Below, one piece after another: positions 31,784 to 33,690 of a stretch of 33,690 nt of DNA. Source of the stretch: Actinomycetota bacterium (lineage in GTDB: Bacteria > Actinomycetota > UBA4738 > HRBIN12); the NCBI GenBank assembly GCA_029858935.1, contig JAOUEA010000004.1:1-33690 (forward strand), read 5' to 3'. Positions within the stretch are counted from its first letter, which is position 1; every line of letters begins with the position of its first letter. The notes under the pieces were generated by a model. That model was not told where the DNA came from. It saw only the letters and a list, made by a program, of their open reading frames with translations, and ran no database searches. The position numbers and the translations under genes were made by a program.

Positions 31784-32280
31784 CGATCGGACTCCCGCTC
31801 CTGGATCGCCTCGAGCGCAGCGATGTCATCGAGATCGACCGGCCTGCCTGCGACACGCTTCATATGGATCAGGTCGCTGATCGCGGCCACACGGACCGGT
31901 GTGCCGGCGATGTCGAGCACCTGCGATCGGCCCCAGAGTCCTTCGAACTCGATCTGATGCTCGACGAAGAGGTCGACCGACCGCAGCGGGTCATCGGGGT
32001 CCCACAGGGAGAACACCGTCATGCCCTGATCGGTGATCCATCGCCGGCGTACAGCCGGGTCGGCGAAACCGCTGGCTTCCACCGGGAGCCGCGGGCGTAG
32101 GCCGATCCCCGTCAGCGCGTCGATCGCGTCGGCCGCCGCCCGAGGCGCGAGATCCACCGCTAAGTCGAGATCGGCGGTCAGCCGGGCGTGCCCGTGGAGG
32201 ACGACGGCGACACCGCCCACGGTCACGTACCGCACGCCCGCCTGCTCGAGGGCGTCGAAGATCGGTTCGAACAACGTCAC
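31780..32280 (-). CDS. Nucleotidyltransferase of the polymerase-beta fold (AbiEii/MNT-like)
   Basis: Encodes 166 residues from the GTG at 32278-32280. The hG[GS]-x-DxD signature reads VTVGGVAVVLHGHARLTADLDLAVDL (GG near residue 19, DLD about 15 later, cited by key residues), with a third acidic residue in RSVDLFVE, so the active site looks complete. The last third (VRVAAISDLIHMKRVAGRPVDLDDIAAL) is the usual C-terminal element of this family. Relatives modify RNA or proteins with nucleotides and often act as toxins. The start is leaderless-like: TATAGT ends 7 bases upstream. A longer in-frame ATG upstream would overlap the divergent ligD-type gene and is rejected. Confidence 0.8.
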   Translation of the reverse strand: MTLFEPIFDALEQAGVRYVTVGGVAVVLHGHARLTADLDLAVDLAPRAAADAIDALTGIGLRPRLPVEASGFADPAVRRRWITDQGMTVFSLWDPDDPLRSVDLFVEHQIEFEGLWGRSQVLDIAGTPVRVAAISDLIHMKRVAGRPVDLDDIAALEAIQERESDR

Positions 32281-32287
32281 GGCTCGG

Positions 32288-32313
32288 ACTATAGGTCGCC
32301 GGGAGGATACGGT
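32288..32313. promoter_or_regulatory. Two divergent -10 elements in a 40-bp intergenic region
   Basis: On the minus strand TATAGT (32288-32293) ends 7 bases before the GTG at 32280. On the plus strand TACGGT (32308-32313) ends 7 bases before the ATG at 32321. Neither start has a Shine-Dalgarno sequence. The two promoters must overlap, since each -35 zone falls on or beyond the other -10, so their firing is probably mutually exclusive. Confidence 0.55.
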
Positions 32314-32320
32314 TCTCCCC

Positions 32321-33397
32321 ATGGCCACGCCGTCCATGACGATCTCGGTGCAGGGCCGCGACATCAAGGTCACGAGCCCCGACAAGGTCTACTTCCCCGA
32401 TGCCGAGGGCGGTCCGATCACGAAGCTGGAGGTGGTCGAGTACTGGGCGGCGGTGGCGGGGGCCGCGCTCAACGGATGCCGAGACCGCCCGGCGATCCTG
32501 CACCGGTTCCCCGGCGGGGTGACCGGCGAGGACACCGAGCCCTTCTATCAGAAGCGCATCCCGAAAGGGGCGCCCGACTGGGTGCGCACGGCGACCGTGA
32601 AGTTCCCGAGCGGCCGAACTGCGTCGATGCCGGTGATGCACGACGAGGCCGCGCTCGTGTGGGCCGCCACGCTCGGCTGCCTGGAGTGCAACCCGTGGCC
32701 GGTGCGCGCCGACGACGTCGACCATCCCGACGAGCTGCGAATCGACCTCGACCCCACGCCGGGCGTGCCCTGGGACGACGTGCGGCAGGTCACGCTGATG
32801 GCCCGCGACGTGCTCGCCGAGCACGGGCTCACCGGTTTCCCGAAGACGAGCGGCAAGCGGGGCATCCACGTGAACGCCCGGGTGCAACGGGGCAACGGGT
32901 TCACGAACACGCGCCGAGCCGCGCTCGCGTTCGCGCGCGAGGTGGAGCGGCGCATGCCCGGCGTCGCGACGACCGCCTGGTGGAAGGAGGAACGCACCGG
33001 CGTCTTCCTCGACTACAACCAGAACGCGCGAGATCGCACGGTGGCGAGCGCGTACTCGATCCGGCCGATGCCCGACGCGCGCGTCTCGACGCCCCTGCGG
33101 TGGGACGAGGTCGCCGGCGTCGAGCCCGAGCGGTTCACGGTACGCACCGTGCCCGAGCGACTGCGCGAGCTCGGCGATCCGGGCGCCGACATCGACGAGC
33201 ACGTCGGCACGCTCGACTCCCTGCTCGAGCTCGCGGCGGCCGACGCCGAGGGCGGCCTGGGCGACGCCCCCTGGCCGCCTCACTTCCCGAAGGGCGACGA
33301 CGAGCCGCTGCGCGTGAACCCTTCGCGCGCGAAGAAGATCGCCGAGTGGGAGGCGATGAAGCGGGAGGGCAAGGGACGACCGCACGGCCAGCGCTGA
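32321..33397 (+). CDS. LigD-type primase-polymerase domain protein (stand-alone)
   Basis: Encodes 358 residues from the ATG at 32321 (leaderless). Archaeo-eukaryotic primase-type polymerase of the LigD_Pol family: N-terminal SPDKVYFPDAEGGPITKLEVVEYW, HRFPGGV, FYQKRIPKGAPDWV, the Trp/Glu block CLECNPWPVRADDVDHPDELRIDLDP with the metal-binding Asp pair D142/D144, then FPKTSGKRGIHVNARV (the SGKRGIHV nucleotide-binding motif). The C-terminal RTVPERLRELGDP is also typical. There is no ligase or nuclease domain, so it is a single-domain enzyme, likely acting with separate NHEJ proteins (Ku, ligase) to fill gaps and add ribonucleotides at DNA ends. Confidence 0.93.
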   Translation: MATPSMTISVQGRDIKVTSPDKVYFPDAEGGPITKLEVVEYWAAVAGAALNGCRDRPAILHRFPGGVTGEDTEPFYQKRIPKGAPDWVRTATVKFPSGRTASMPVMHDEAALVWAATLGCLECNPWPVRADDVDHPDELRIDLDPTPGVPWDDVRQVTLMARDVLAEHGLTGFPKTSGKRGIHVNARVQRGNGFTNTRRAALAFAREVERRMPGVATTAWWKEERTGVFLDYNQNARDRTVASAYSIRPMPDARVSTPLRWDEVAGVEPERFTVRTVPERLRELGDPGADIDEHVGTLDSLLELAAADAEGGLGDAPWPPHFPKGDDEPLRVNPSRAKKIAEWEAMKREGKGRPHGQR

Positions 33398-33426
33398 CCA
33401 CGTTTAACCCTGTGGCCGCGTGGGAA

Positions 33427-33472
33427 CCCTCGGTGCAAACCGGCGCAACCCGCGCCGGCCGAGCACCGAGGG
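33427..33472 (+). promoter_or_regulatory. Nested long hairpin covering the ribosome-binding site of the hemerythrin gene
   Basis: Outer arms CCCTCGGTGC (33427-33436) and GCACCGAGGG (33463-33472) are a perfect 10-bp match. Inner arms CCGGCGC (33440-33446) and GCGCCGG (33452-33458) add 7 bp around an AACCC loop. The 3' arm contains GAGGG of the GAGGGGG ribosome-binding site, six bases before the ATG at 33479. It could be a translational switch or, without a T-tract, a terminator for the upstream gene. Confidence 0.55.
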
Positions 33473-33478
33473 GGTTCG

Positions 33479-33690
33479 ATGGACGCGTTGAAGCTGCTCA
33501 AGCAGGACCACGACGAGGTCAAGACGATGCTGTCCGACCTCGAGGACACGACCGAGCGCGCGGTGAAGACGCGCACCGAGGGCCTCGCGACGTTGAAGGC
33601 CGAGCTCGAGGTGCACGAGTTGATCGAGGAGGAGATCTTCTACCCGGCGCTCAAGGAGCACCCGAAGACGAAGGACCTCGCGCTGGAGGG
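33479..33690 (+). CDS. Hemerythrin HHE-domain protein, cut by the right window edge
   Basis: Seventy codons are visible. The protein starts MDALKLLKQDHDEVKTMLSD and continues with KAELEVHELIEEEIFYPALKEHP. The HDEVK and H-x3-E type (HELIEEEIFYPAL) histidine/glutamate motifs are those of the HHE cation-binding domain, which holds a di-iron centre and senses or binds oxygen, NO or related species. The ATG has GAGGGGG just upstream, buried in a hairpin. The remainder, including the later metal ligands, lies beyond the window. Confidence 0.85.
   Translation, partial: MDALKLLKQDHDEVKTMLSDLEDTTERAVKTRTEGLATLKAELEVHELIEEEIFYPALKEHPKTKDLALE

Noticed and set aside
1-33690. Phage, insertion sequence, CRISPR or tRNA genes
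   Set aside because: No transposase or integrase motifs, no regularly spaced repeats and no cloverleaf with a GTTCRA T-loop were seen on either strand.

Overview
The window is 33.7 kb of GC-rich DNA, densely coded on both strands. It looks like a chromosome segment of a high-GC, probably actinobacterial-type organism. Supporting signs are the strong G/C bias at third codon positions, frequent GTG starts, ATGA/GTGA gene overlaps, a Tat substrate, a stand-alone LigD-type polymerase, a Wzz plus tyrosine-kinase fusion, and several starts where a TANNNT -10 hexamer lies 6-9 bases before the start codon (leaderless-type starts). This is inference: there is no rRNA or marker gene here to fix the taxon. 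I saw no tRNA, rRNA, CRISPR array, insertion sequence or prophage.

Layout. (1) 1-1983, minus strand: three LuxR/NarL-type response regulators in tandem, the first cut by the window edge. Each has lost some canonical receiver residues. (2) 2073-5519: a YyaL/DUF255 thioredoxin-domain protein convergent with a secreted TolB/PD40-type propeller. (3) 5612-17380: a cell-surface carbohydrate locus with four divergent sulfotransferases, a propeller-like protein coupled to one of them, a Tat-exported GH26-like hydrolase, a GT2 and a GT4 glycosyltransferase, an O-antigen ligase/polymerase-like membrane protein, and a Wzz/BY-kinase. Together these suggest synthesis and export of a sulfated exopolysaccharide or capsule. 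(4) 17648-23422: mixed genes, namely a histidine phosphatase, a secreted propeller, a cation:proton antiporter, a frameshifted MarR regulator with a clear operator, a cyclophilin, an SGNH hydrolase and a GNAT acetyltransferase.

(5) 23542-31588, all plus strand: hydroxypyruvate/glyoxylate reductase, PEP carboxylase, serine(alanine)-glyoxylate aminotransferase, malyl-CoA lyase and both subunits of malate-CoA ligase (mtkA, mtkB). This is most of the serine cycle of C1 assimilation in one block. In order, the enzymes would turn serine plus glyoxylate into hydroxypyruvate and glycine, reduce hydroxypyruvate to glycerate, fix bicarbonate onto PEP, activate malate to malyl-CoA and split it to acetyl-CoA and glyoxylate. 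Serine hydroxymethyltransferase, glycerate kinase, enolase and malate dehydrogenase are not in the window. A perfect 18-bp palindrome sits at the promoter of the aminotransferase-to-mtkB unit.

(6) 31595-33690: a polymerase-beta-fold nucleotidyltransferase with a small overlapping partner (toxin-antitoxin-like). It is divergent from a LigD-type primase-polymerase across only 40 bp. Last comes the start of a hemerythrin-domain gene whose ribosome-binding site lies in a strong hairpin.
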